DNA of 64,000 nt from Chrysomallon squamiferum. Taxonomy: Eukaryota > Mollusca > Gastropoda > Neomphalida > Peltospiridae. The notes under the pieces are model-generated. The model had not been told where the DNA came from. It ran no database searches and worked only from the letters and a program-made list of their open reading frames with translations. Position numbers and translations under genes: made by a program. Shown piece by piece: positions 24,293 to 35,446 of the stretch. Location of the stretch: the NCBI GenBank assembly GCA_012295275.1, contig CM022679.1, forward strand, positions 18,967,842-19,031,841, read 5' to 3'. Positions within the stretch are counted from its first letter, which is position 1. The number at the start of each line of letters is the position of its first letter.

Positions 24293-27135
24293 AATAAAAT
24301 ATTCAGAAAAGCAAAATAAAAGAGAACAAAAAACAAACAAAAGAAACAAAAAACATTTATATCAAACAGTTGTTATGAAAGAGATAGTCCAGACTTTAAA
24401 GTTCATGTGGATATAACTGAGAAGTAGATATTCCAAGTGATCCAGTGATAGATACATCTTGAGATTCAAAGCGCCAGACAGACATCGCAGCTTAGTTCTT
24501 TGTAAATTTTGAACTGAATGCAAATACTAACCGTGTAATTGAAGAAAATGTGCCTAAAATATAAATTTTTTTACAACATCGATAAGTTAAAAAGTAATTT
24601 TATGACACTAACTAGCTTGTCAAAACATTGATTGTTAACTTAACTCTTATGTAAATATATATGATATAAAAAAAAGAAAGAAAAAAAAAAAAAAAACTGT
24701 TTTGAATTCGTCTTTCGAATGTTTTCAGCAAGATTCGAAAACACCATTAATATCATGAGATTTGTACTCTTCATGCGTTTCATCCAGTATCAGCGACCTG
24801 ATTTATTATTATTAACTATTCTACTATTAATAAAATAGTGACTTATAAACGTAAAAATAATCTTCACATCTAATTATTATTATATATATCTTTGTAGCAT
24901 TTAAAGAAAGTATTTTGAAGCTTTAATGAATGAATGAATATTTGTTTACAATAAATCCATAAATATAATGTTAACATTAATTAGATATGAAATATATTCC
25001 TATTTTCTTTGTATAATGGTATGCGGCAGAAATCAGTTCTCTTATAGCTTCGTTTTTGTAATAGTATAAGCATATGCCACTATTGTTGGAGTACTGATCG
25101 TAAAAACAAATATCGAAGTAAGCAATAGGCTGGAAAAGTAATCTGCTGACAGCTTATATGATCACAGTAATCTTACTAGCTTATCTCTGGATTCACGTCG
25201 TTCTCACTAGACTTTAACATTAATGGATAAATCACTTATTATATGATACTTCAAGTAAATAAACAAATATAAATCTGTAAATTATTTTAAAATAGTAACT
25301 GTATCTCTTATTTAATTACTTGTTAATTAGTACCTCTGACAAACAAACAGTAACGATGGTGAACATTCTACAAAAAAAAAGTTGTAACCTCTTCACAGCG
25401 ATAATAAAACATTTAGCCGGTAATTATTCTGACAATGAAATAGTTACTTTCAGCGAGTAATTAATTACTTATTAATTAGATATTTAAATAAACAATTTAA
25501 AGATCAGAACATAATTAAGCTGTATGTAATACGTTCAATAAAACTTTAATTTTTCGAATCTTTTAGAAAAAAATGTTCTGTCGTACTTCTCTCTCTGTCC
25601 TCAACAACAAAAATAACAATAATAAATAAATAAATAAATTAAGAACACCATAAAAATAATAATATTATAAAAGAGAAAATGATTCCATCGTTTTCAATAG
25701 TAAGGGAATGGTTTGAAAAAAAATAATAATACTGTCAGCTAATATTCTCTACATCTTTTTACCAATTCCCACTCTATTTACTAGGGTGAAGACAATGTGT
25801 CAGAGTTTCCCATTTACAGATTATTCGACTAATACCTGAAAGACACTGGCTTAGATACCTCGTTACAGTAAATGTCTACGTTTACAAAACAAGCAACATT
25901 TTAAAGGACAGGTTGACTAATTTTACACGCAATTCCATTATCATGACATTCTGTTAAATAAATTCCCGACAAAGAAAAAAAAGTATCGAAACTGTTTAAT
26001 GTCTTACCGTTTAGTTCATATTTTTTTAATCCACTTTTTTCTTTTACTTTTTTGCTTTGAATGTGATGATTTGACAGTAAGACTAGCTTAAGTCACGTTA
26101 GTGTCGCAGCATCTACGTTATTTAGGTCACAGAGACGTTTTGGTAATGGCTGAAGCTTTTGACAAAAATCCTAATGCTTTTAACCCAAAGTCAAGCAACT
26201 GCACGATAAAACCAGCCTACACACAACTTAGCAAATCGAATTTGTTCTCGTCAATTACTGCCGGCTTGCGTAACGATCAATTCATATTACGTTTTTATTT
26301 TCATATCCAGCTTTATTAAACATGTTGAAATAATCATTCAACTGAAAAAAAAAATGTATTTAATTGTGATGAAAATTGCTTTTGCAGCTGTTCTCTTCAA
26401 AGAACGGAGCTCGCGTTTACTTCTGTTAGAGTATGCGTGTGTACGCGTCTTTTCATAATGCTGATTGCAATTTGCATGATCAAAAGACATCAGCTGAAAA
26501 TTGGTGTTGAAATAGTCATTATATAATTCAATGGTAGCTGCTATAATTATGGTAATTTTAAAATTGGAGAAAATTGACTGCAGTTTTATATAATGTGAGT
26601 GAACAAATTTGGAAGGAGAAAGCATAGACATACAGAATTGCAAACAACATAACAAAAGTAATAGTATTTTAGACAGAAACAAAGAACAGTTTTAAATGAA
26701 AATAACAAAAAATAAGTTCTGCTTTTTCACACTATTACTACAGCATCTTGAGGAAAATTTGTTCAGAGAGAGAGAGATTAATATTTATTTTATTTTAAAA
26801 TTTGTAGCACATCTACTGAGTGACAAGTTAACTGTCTTCTGCAGGATGATAAAAACATGTTTACATAAATACAGAACTCCGGGAAACCACACACGTTTCG
26901 TCACACTCAAACTGAGAAGAAGTAATTGCAGACAAACACATTGTACTGTCGTAAAAGTATTCTACACGCATCAGGTAAGAGAAAGAACATGACTTTATGT
27001 ACAGAAATTTTAGGATCAATACAACGACAGAAGAAGCAATAACAGAAAGTGTTGTATTTGTTATCATGACTAGAAATATACTAATAATAAAAACTACCCA
27101 TCCGATATAAGTATGTAAAAGGAGGAAAAAGTGAA
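24293..27135. other. AT-rich spacer, no gene recognised
   Basis: No supported gene. A-run at 24680-24697, AT-rich throughout. The island at 26090-26620 is separate. Confidence 0.5.
26090..26620. promoter_or_regulatory. Possible enhancer-like island (POU / TCF / E-box)
   Basis: A cluster of good core sites within 30 bp: a perfect octamer half ATTTGCAT at 26470-26477, TCF/LEF-type ATCAAAAG at 26479-26486 and E-box CAGCTG at 26491-26496. The surrounding sequence (26101-26300) is complex and better balanced than its flanks. A 114-codon minus-strand frame also covers 26338-26682 and starts with a hydrophobic, signal-peptide-like segment, discussed under rejected items. Confidence 0.22.

Positions 27136-28551
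<1,416 letters not shown>

Positions 28552-28634
<83 letters not shown>
28552..28634. repeat. (CT)n microsatellite
   Basis: Pure CT of about 83 bp, opposite in orientation to the (GA)n locus about 0.8 kb upstream. Confidence 0.97.
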
Positions 28635-28638
<4 letters not shown>

Positions 28639-29011
28639 TTCAGGACGATTGCAATTACTTTAGTATGACTTGAATAGTATACTAATGATATGAACTACCG
28701 TCGGCAGGCATTTTCAAAAGAAAAAAACAAACAAACAAAAAAAGAAAAAGAAAGAAAAAAGAAGAAGAAAGAATGAATTACTGAAGCCACCAACATGTGT
28801 TTCAAATAACTGACATATATTTGGAGTAGATGTCTGGAAACATACCTCAGACAATGTTTTCCTAGGCATTAGTGTTAAGTTGTGAGCCGACAGCGAACTA
28901 AATCAAATACACTTCTCAGCTCAATTCCAGAAACATAAACGTCAGCAACAAAACTGTTACTGCATATTCCCTATAGTCGAACAGGTTTTCTCTTTGATCG
29001 TTCCACATGGA
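28635..29011. other. Unassigned spacer with A-rich tract
   Basis: AAAC/AAAG-rich at 28720-28775; nothing else is recognised. Confidence 0.5.
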
Positions 29012-29200
29012 ATATATATATATATATATATATAGATAGATCCGTACGCATTTGCTTTGGATCAGTTTTTGTTTTGGTCTTTTTGTGAATGTATGTATGT
29101 ATGTATGTATGTGTGTGTATGTGTATGTGTATGCGTATGTGTATGTGTATGTGTATTGTATATGTATGTATGTTTGTGTATGTATATGTGTGTGCATATA
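29012..29200. repeat. (TA)n tract and TATG/TGTG array
   Basis: TA tract at about 29012-29033 and interrupted (TATG)/(TGTATG) array at 29089-29200. All short Tyr/Val/Cys/Met frames here are artefacts. Confidence 0.9.
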
Positions 29201-29233
29201 TAATACATTCATACACAAACACAACAGATATAC

Positions 29234-29483
29234 CGTGTTCCTGCCAAGTGCAAGTATATAATATATATGTAAGACAGTAACAGAAGGATAGGCAGATAGA
29301 TACGTGATATGTATACACAAACATACATACGTACATGGGCATATACACACACACACACATATATATATGTATATACCCATGTACGTATGTATGTTTGTGT
29401 ATACATATCACGTATCTATCTGCCTATCCTTCTGTTACTGTCTTACATATATATATTATATACTTGCACTTGGCAGGAACACG
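29234..29483. repeat. Long near-perfect inverted repeat (hairpin)
   Basis: Left arm 29234-29347 and right arm 29368-29483 are reverse complements, separated by about 20 bp of CA/TA sequence. Walking the arms by eye I find one 2-nt indel (an extra AT in the right arm's TA stretch) and one mismatch near the loop (29340 against 29375). Non-repetitive arm segments such as TGCCAAGTGCAAG and GACAGTAACAGAAGG match exactly, so this is not just microsatellite self-complementarity. No clear target-site duplication flanks it. It could be a MITE-like element, a recent inverted duplication or an assembly fold-back. Confidence 0.92.
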
Positions 29484-29614
29484 ATGTATGTGTATATATA
29501 TATATGTAATTGAAATAATTGCATATTCTGATATCAAAATATTTATAATTTCAGAGAACATTTATTTTCACTTTTTACTTAAATAATTTCCATTGTATAT
29601 CTCATACTTAAAAT

Positions 29615-30005
29615 GCTTACAAAATATCTTACATTTATCAGAACTGAAGCAATTTGTTTTTAAAATGCCACCAATAGTCTTTTATTAAAAAGAAATTTAG
29701 TCAAGTTTAATGATTACCGAAAGGAAATATTATTATTTGTTTCTTTCAGAAATATCATAAATGTGTCTACCGAAATCTTGTGTTGAATGAAGTTAAATGG
29801 ATTTGTTTTTCTTAATGTCATTAATAGTCATTTATTAAATGAAGTTAAATTTATTTACATTATCTGTTTCTTTCAAACTCTCATTGAAACGCCTTCATAA
29901 TACCTTATGTTAAACAGAAATAATTCGTATTAGCTTGTGTCAAAATGAAATTAATAGCTTAAACAATATATTATGTTAAACAGAAATGAAGTGAAATTTG
30001 ATTAC
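29615..30005. repeat. Decayed tandem repeat with mixed spacing
   Basis: Recurrent blocks: ATTTGTTTTT..AATG.CA..AATAGTC.TTTATTAAA at about 29652 and 29801, with a related form at 29923; TTATGTTAAACAGAAAT exactly repeated at 29905-29921 and 29971-29987, with older relatives near 29625 and 29775; and TTGTTTCTTTCA repeated near 29737, with CTGTTTCTTTCA near 29864. The spacing varies (about 65 to 150 bp), so this is an old, diverged local duplication series. Confidence 0.5.
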
Positions 30006-30335
30006 ACTGCATACTGTTATTTACTTTGGCATGGAGGGGAAATGAATAGTTGTAGATAATTAACGACAGGTGATGCTTGGCACGTTGTGGTCTCTGTATT
30101 TACTCATCAGTAGTTCCGCTTGGTTCCTTTCACAATTCTGAAGAAATATTTCCTTTCTCTAATTGAGTAATCACTTGAAAAAACACGTCTTGTTGAAAAT
30201 TCTATCAGGTTCTTGCAGGATTTTTGTAAATTAAAAAGTGAAAGATAAACGTAAGACGGAGTAGTATAATAAATAGTGATTTCGTCTGAAATAATCTCTA
30301 ATTTCGTTTTTATTTTATTTTATGTTAGATGGATA

Positions 30336-30580
30336 CACACACACATGCATACACATACATGCGATATACATAATACATTCTAAATACATACATACATACA
30401 TTCATATATACATACCTTTACACTCATAATTCATACATGCCTACATAAACACACATACATTCATTTATGAGAATTTCACACACGTATTCATTCTCCTGAA
30501 ATTTTTTATAAAGTAAATATATTATAGTCAATATCAAATGGAGAACAAAAAAAAAAAAATAATAATAATAATAATAATCT
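30336..30580. repeat. CA/CATA-rich tract and A-run with (AAT)n
   Basis: Degenerate ACAC/ACAT units at 30336-30460, then A11-13 with (AAT)n at 30548-30578. Confidence 0.8.
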
Positions 30581-30659
30581 TTTGATTGAAGACATTGTTG
30601 ATGAATATTCTGAAAAATGTGACAAAACAAAACGATGAATGTGACTGGCTAATCTCGGA

Positions 30660-31150
30660 TAAATTACATTATCTAAAATCGTTTCTTAGCTCTTGACGTC
30701 ATCGGAAGTGATATTTTCGCTTGAATGTAAAATAGTAGGCAGGAAACAAGAGCTGGTTGATAGGTCTGTCAACTACAATAGAGACGCCGCCGCTTTTGGC
30801 CTGGTCCATAAGGTCATTGTGAATATCGCCCTGGCACTTGGCGAGCATCTTATTTTGTATGTCACATCGAGTAATGTAAATACATCGCAGATGGATGAGC
30901 CGTTTTACTCATCGATGACGCAGATAATTAGTTGCTGCGCCGTCATGTCTGGAATGGGTTAAGAAAAAATGCACGTACTCTGTGACGGTATTATTGTATT
31001 TCTCAGTCATCGGAATTAATCGGAGATCGTGTTCAAGCGATATCAAGACGAATGGCCAATAAGTGAACATGTAGCCCGGGCACGAAGATGGATGTATGCT
31101 GTCAACACCAAGCAGAAAAGCATATTTTTCTGTCAATAACCGTTTAACAA
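30660..31150. promoter_or_regulatory. Candidate regulatory island with CRE-ETS composite
   Basis: This is the most striking GC-balanced island in the first half of the window. It contains a perfect CRE, TGACGTCA, at 30694-30701, immediately followed by an ETS site CGGAAGTG at 30703-30710, further TGACG-type cores at about 30915 and (reverse) 30938, SOX-type CATTGTG/CTACAATAG sites near 30770 and 30820, and CCAAT near 31056. An 89-codon plus-strand frame (30693-30962) crosses the island without a recognisable domain. Promoter, enhancer or unassigned exon are all possible; the motif content favours regulation. Confidence 0.3.
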
Positions 31151-31176
31151 AATTCGAGCCCGCGAGGTGTTCAGTT

Positions 31177-31372
31177 CAGAAATCTATTGAAATCCTACGC
31201 ATTTCTGAGATACTTTTAAACACTGTAGATTTCTGAGATATATTGAAATACTTTGGATTTCAGAGATCTGCTAAAATGCTGTGATGTCGGAGATGCTTTG
31301 AATGGTCTAGATTTGAGAAATGTAATGAAATGCTCTGCATTTCAGAGATAAAAAGAAATGCCGAAGATTTCA
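31177..31372. repeat. Degenerate 28-bp minisatellite, about 7 copies
   Basis: Seven head-to-tail units of 25-30 bp, each opening GAGAT/GAAAT and closing with GATTTCA, GATTTCT or a variant; the approximate consensus is GAGATNNNTTGAAATNCT followed by NNGATTTCA. The unit length is not a multiple of three, so it is not a protein repeat. It begins right after the CRE-ETS island. Confidence 0.8.
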
Positions 31373-32455
31373 AAATGGTGAATTTTGACGATTATTTTAC
31401 TTGTTTGGCAGGATTATTCTGTAATTAATAACATGCATTATGTTATCTGAAATCTAAGGCGGGGGAACATGAAGTATATGAAATTAAAATAAAAATAATA
31501 ATAATAAAGAAGAGAAAAGAACATAAAACGCCGACCATACGTAAGTGAAAACACACAAAGCGGGAGCTGCGAGAAGAACTGATCCTCCTCAGACTTTGAC
31601 GCTCTGAGTACCTGTGAACTAGACCAGTTCCCCTCCATACTTTAAGAACAATTACTGTTACTTTAATATATAAAACATTTTTTTGTCTTAAAGAAAAATA
31701 AGATGAATATTTCTTTTCAGGAGTTAAATACTAAATAAAATATTTAGATATGATAGAAAAAACAACTTAAATGGCGATAGAGCGGTTTTAATAAAGCTCA
31801 TGCCAGCACTAGATCCAGCCTAAATTGTGTTATTACTCTGTATTTACTAGAATTATTTGACGTCCTATAATATAAAAATCTGTGATGCTCGGAATTAAAC
31901 TGTTAAAGAGAACAAAATTTTGTCTGGCATGAAAAGAAAATTAACTTAGAAGATTGCAGTCGATTTTATTTTATGATCATTTTATATAAAGCAATTCGTT
32001 TTTTTTTTTTGTTTTTTTTTTACCTGAAAATATTTTAATTAAAGTTATAAATTTTGTGATTATTTCGGAGAGGAATAAATAAAAAGAGATACAAATATAT
32101 TCACGATGCAACCTTTTCATAATAACAGTTCGTTGATCACAATACTAAAGCTGATTAATTGTTTAAAATATTTTAAAAAGAACTATAATACTTTTCATTA
32201 CTGGCTGAAATGAAAGTAAAAGGGGAAAGACATGAAAAAAGAAGGAAACAAAGAGAAAAAGAAAAGAAAAACAATTACAGACAATAAATGTAAAGAATTT
32301 AATGAAATAAGAGTGAGAGAGCTATTCTGAGATGAATACGAACTGGTCGATTAAATCCCCCCAAAATTAACTGTTTCTCAGTATTTCACTTTGCTCTAAC
32401 GATTAATTCAGATTAATAAAGTTTATGGTAACAGAGTGTGATGCCTTCATTACAG
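31373..32455. other. AT-rich spacer, no gene recognised
   Basis: T runs at 32000-32021; A/G-rich at 32220-32275. No supported gene. Confidence 0.55.
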
Positions 32456-32525
32456 TGGATTGTAGCTCAGTGGTTAGAACGTACAACTGAGACGTTGTAT
32501 TTGGCAGAATCTACTCTCTTCACTG
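32456..32525 (+). repeat. tRNA-like sequence, decayed SINE head or tRNA pseudogene
   Basis: A perfect pol III A-box TAGCTCAGTGG lies at 32463-32473, with the D-arm GCTC/GAAC (one mismatch) and seven bases upstream where an acceptor strand would start. It is followed by a perfect six-base stem TACAAC/GTTGTA enclosing TGAGAC at the anticodon-arm position. The expected B-box is degenerate (GGCAGAATC where GGTTCGAATCC is expected) and the T-arm does not fold, so it is not a functional tRNA. Cephalopod genomes carry many tRNA-derived SINEs, which makes that the likelier origin. Confidence 0.5.
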
Positions 32526-32886
<361 letters not shown>

Positions 32887-33019
32887 CACAAGGACAAATT
32901 TTGTTGTTAAAAAGCCATTCATTACACAGATCAGTTATCCCTTATAGGAATAAAACAATAACATATAAATTAAATTTGATATACAATTCCGTAATTATAC
33001 TTTGTAATGCTGTGAGAAA

Positions 33020-33105
33020 AATATGATGATGATGATGATGATATAAGTAATAGTAGTAAGATAATAGTAGTAAGTTAGTAGTAATAGTAGTGGTAGTAAT
33101 AATAA
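33020..33105. repeat. (GAT)n and degenerate AGT/AAT triplets
   Basis: (GAT)n at 33022-33043, then AGT/AAT units with a local duplication of ATAGTAGTAAG. Confidence 0.85.
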
Positions 33106-34100
33106 GCTGCAGCAGTTTCAGTAAAAAAGGAAGAAAGAAAAAATATTAAAAGCAAAGAACTAACTAATCTTTAGTTTATTTCTAAAGTTTTCCAATTTCC
33201 GATAAAGTTAACTTGTATAAAATCATAATTTTTACGCTTGACATCTAAAAACTGCCAAAACTGAAATATGTTGAAGAAAATATTTTTAATTTCGAGTTGG
33301 AGAAAAATAACAAAAGTAAAATATTCTAAACTTTGGCTGGACGAATGAATATAACGGTTATGAAAATATAGCCTTTTTGAACATATTCATTAATCAAAAT
33401 TGACACATTTTTAGATCAATGTAACAGTAATTTAATAGTTTAAATAAACAGACAAATTTTGTCGTTTTCAACAGCAGCCTGAAAATTACATTTTCGAATT
33501 TAGTAATCAGAGCCACGCATATTCGCAGGTGAAGACTGAATGAGCCCCCCTTCTTAAAGTAAATTGCATTTTGACACATTGCATAATACTAAATCGGCAG
33601 TTCATAAAAAATGTTATTTTTTTTTAATGTTCTTAATATAATATTATTCAAGATTTTATATTTAATACAAAATTTAAACCTTATTGTATTATGCATGAAT
33701 GGTAAAAAACAACATCATCAGTCTGAAAACAAATACACAAGTCTTGGATATATAAACAGTTATTTTTACAGCGATAGGGAATCTATAGACCGTCCTCCAC
33801 AACACAGACGGTGGTCGTAAGAGATTAAACCTTCTAAATCCGTTCCTGGTATTTTGACGAAGCATTTCCTATAAGATTACCAACTATGCTTGACATGAAC
33901 ATTTGTAAATTAGCTGTCGCATTATTATACTTTATGAAATATTTTTCTTTTCTTTCTTTTTTTAAACTATGAAGCATTGTATACTGATTATCTTATAGGT
34001 AGCTCAGTAAGTTTCCTTCTGGTAATTATAACTCTTAGATAATGTGTTTGTGCTTACTCGTTTATATGTCCTTGAGGCAATAATAAAAGATTTAAAGCAC
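33106..34100. other. AT-rich spacer, no gene recognised
   Basis: No supported gene. A small inverted repeat ACCGTC/GACGGT lies at about 33790-33811. Confidence 0.5.
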
Positions 34101-34127
34101 AAATAAATAAATAAATAAATAAATACA

Positions 34128-34182
<55 letters not shown>

Positions 34183-34184
34183 AA
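34101..34184. repeat. (AAAT)n microsatellite
   Basis: Tetranucleotide array of about 84 bp with one ACAT variant. Confidence 0.95.
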
Positions 34185-34423
34185 AGATTTTAAAACTTTT
34201 ATTACATAAAAGTTATTAAAGTTTTAGGACTGAATGTTACAACGTTAATAAAACAGAAATATTCACGTATTTTCATAATATCAGAACACAAAAATAAAAA
34301 GAAAGAAAATAAAACTGAATTTTTCTTGACTAGATTAAATCAGCAGAATAAGAAATTTTTATATGTAATAAATATCGGTATATTACGTGCTATTTCTTTT
34401 TACTGTTTATGTATTTATTAATA

Positions 34424-34504
34424 TTTTTTTTACAGAAGCTGTCTTTTGGGAACGAACCGGGTTCCTCTCGCGCTTAATGCCATCACATTATCTAGGATAA
34501 CAAG
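34424..34504 (+). other. Possible small exon (acceptor to donor)
   Basis: A T-rich tract ending TTTTTTTTACAG at about 34425-34436 is a good 3' splice site. Sixty-odd bases later, ACAA/GTAAAG is an acceptable donor. Between them the second frame is open, about 22 codons beginning Ser-Cys-Leu-Leu-Gly, and the sequence is unusually GC-rich for the window, including the near-palindrome GAACCGGGTTC. The protein is not recognisable. A Grainyhead-like regulatory site (AACCGG-type) is the alternative reading. Confidence 0.15.
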
Positions 34505-34599
34505 TAAAGAATAAAATACGTAAGTTACAAAATGTTTCATAAAGATAATTTTAACCTTGCCAACTCGTGTAAAAAAAGTAATGGCTTGACTTTCAAGAG

Positions 34600-34945
34600 G
34601 AGATTAGGGCATAATTCACGAAAATTAGATTTCAGAAATCAGTCTCTTGCGCCACATTACGTGAGACTAGGCGGAGAACAAATTGGTTGGAGAGGTTTGA
34701 AAGCTGGGTAACTCGATTCGCTGAGGCGTGTAGTAAAGACCCCAAAGATCAGTCGATTAATGGGATTTTAGATTCAACAGTGAAATGGAAGCACGAGGAT
34801 ATCTTTATACATCCAAGAGAAGCGAGCATTTTGCAAGTAATACGTAATTTTAAAAAGTACATAAATGCCGTAGTTAATGTCAAGAAGAGACAGTTTAAGT
34901 ATTGCAAATTAAGCCAATGTCTGCGGAGTTGGAAAAAGTATTAAC
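34600..34945. promoter_or_regulatory. Possible regulatory island or unassigned exon
   Basis: Repeat-free, better-balanced sequence with an 85-codon plus-strand frame (34687-34944) of reasonable amino-acid mix, Lys/Arg-rich at its end, no known motif. It lies 100-200 bp after the possible exon at 34424-34504. Confidence 0.15.
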
Positions 34946-35340
34946 CATTTTTATATTTTGATATTTCTAGCAGTCTGCCTCTTTTTAAATTCTCTAACCA
35001 GTTCTTATGCATCTGCGTTTTTCCATGCACGGAAATAATGAAAAAAGACAACAACAGAATAAAACAAATTCCAAATTAGAATACTTTTAAGCGGTTGAAG
35101 TACAATAAAAACAAATAGATGTTTTAAATATATGTCATACTAATTAGTTCTCTTCTGTTTTATGAGGTCTATATTTGTTCTTCGATGTGTGTGCTTCTAT
35201 TTCCTCGACTCTCTTCAATAATGAAACTGTATAATTTTCCAGTTCTATGATGGCTGTAGTAAAAGCTATCCAGTGCTCTTGAAATAAATATCCAAACTTG
35301 AAGCATATTAATTTCTACCTTATATACAATAATATTTGTT
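34946..35340. other. Unassigned spacer
   Basis: Nothing recognisable. Confidence 0.5.
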
Positions 35341-35377
35341 AATATACACACAAACACACACATACATACATATATAG

Positions 35378-35443
<66 letters not shown>
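35341..35443. repeat. CA/CATA tract, pure (CA)n, then (TA)n
   Basis: (CA)n at 35380-35410 joins (TA)n at 35410-35443 in register (CA to TA by transition). Confidence 0.95.

Positions 35444-35446
<3 letters not shown>

Noticed and set aside
25725-25760. TAATACTGTCAG, matching the first 12 bases of the miR-8/200 family
   Set aside because: The match ends after 12 bases and no complementary star arm lies within hairpin distance on either side.
26338-26682. 114-codon minus-strand frame with a signal-peptide-like start and an Arg-Ser-Lys-Arg site, like a small secreted prohormone
   Set aside because: The hydrophobic start comes from T-rich codons, no Cys pattern or repeated peptide is present, and the frame ends in an A-run. 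Transcript evidence would be needed.
28916-29411. Long minus-strand Tyr/His/Ile frames of 146-154 codons
   Set aside because: They run through the TATG/TGTG repeats and the inverted repeat, which gives similar frames on both strands.
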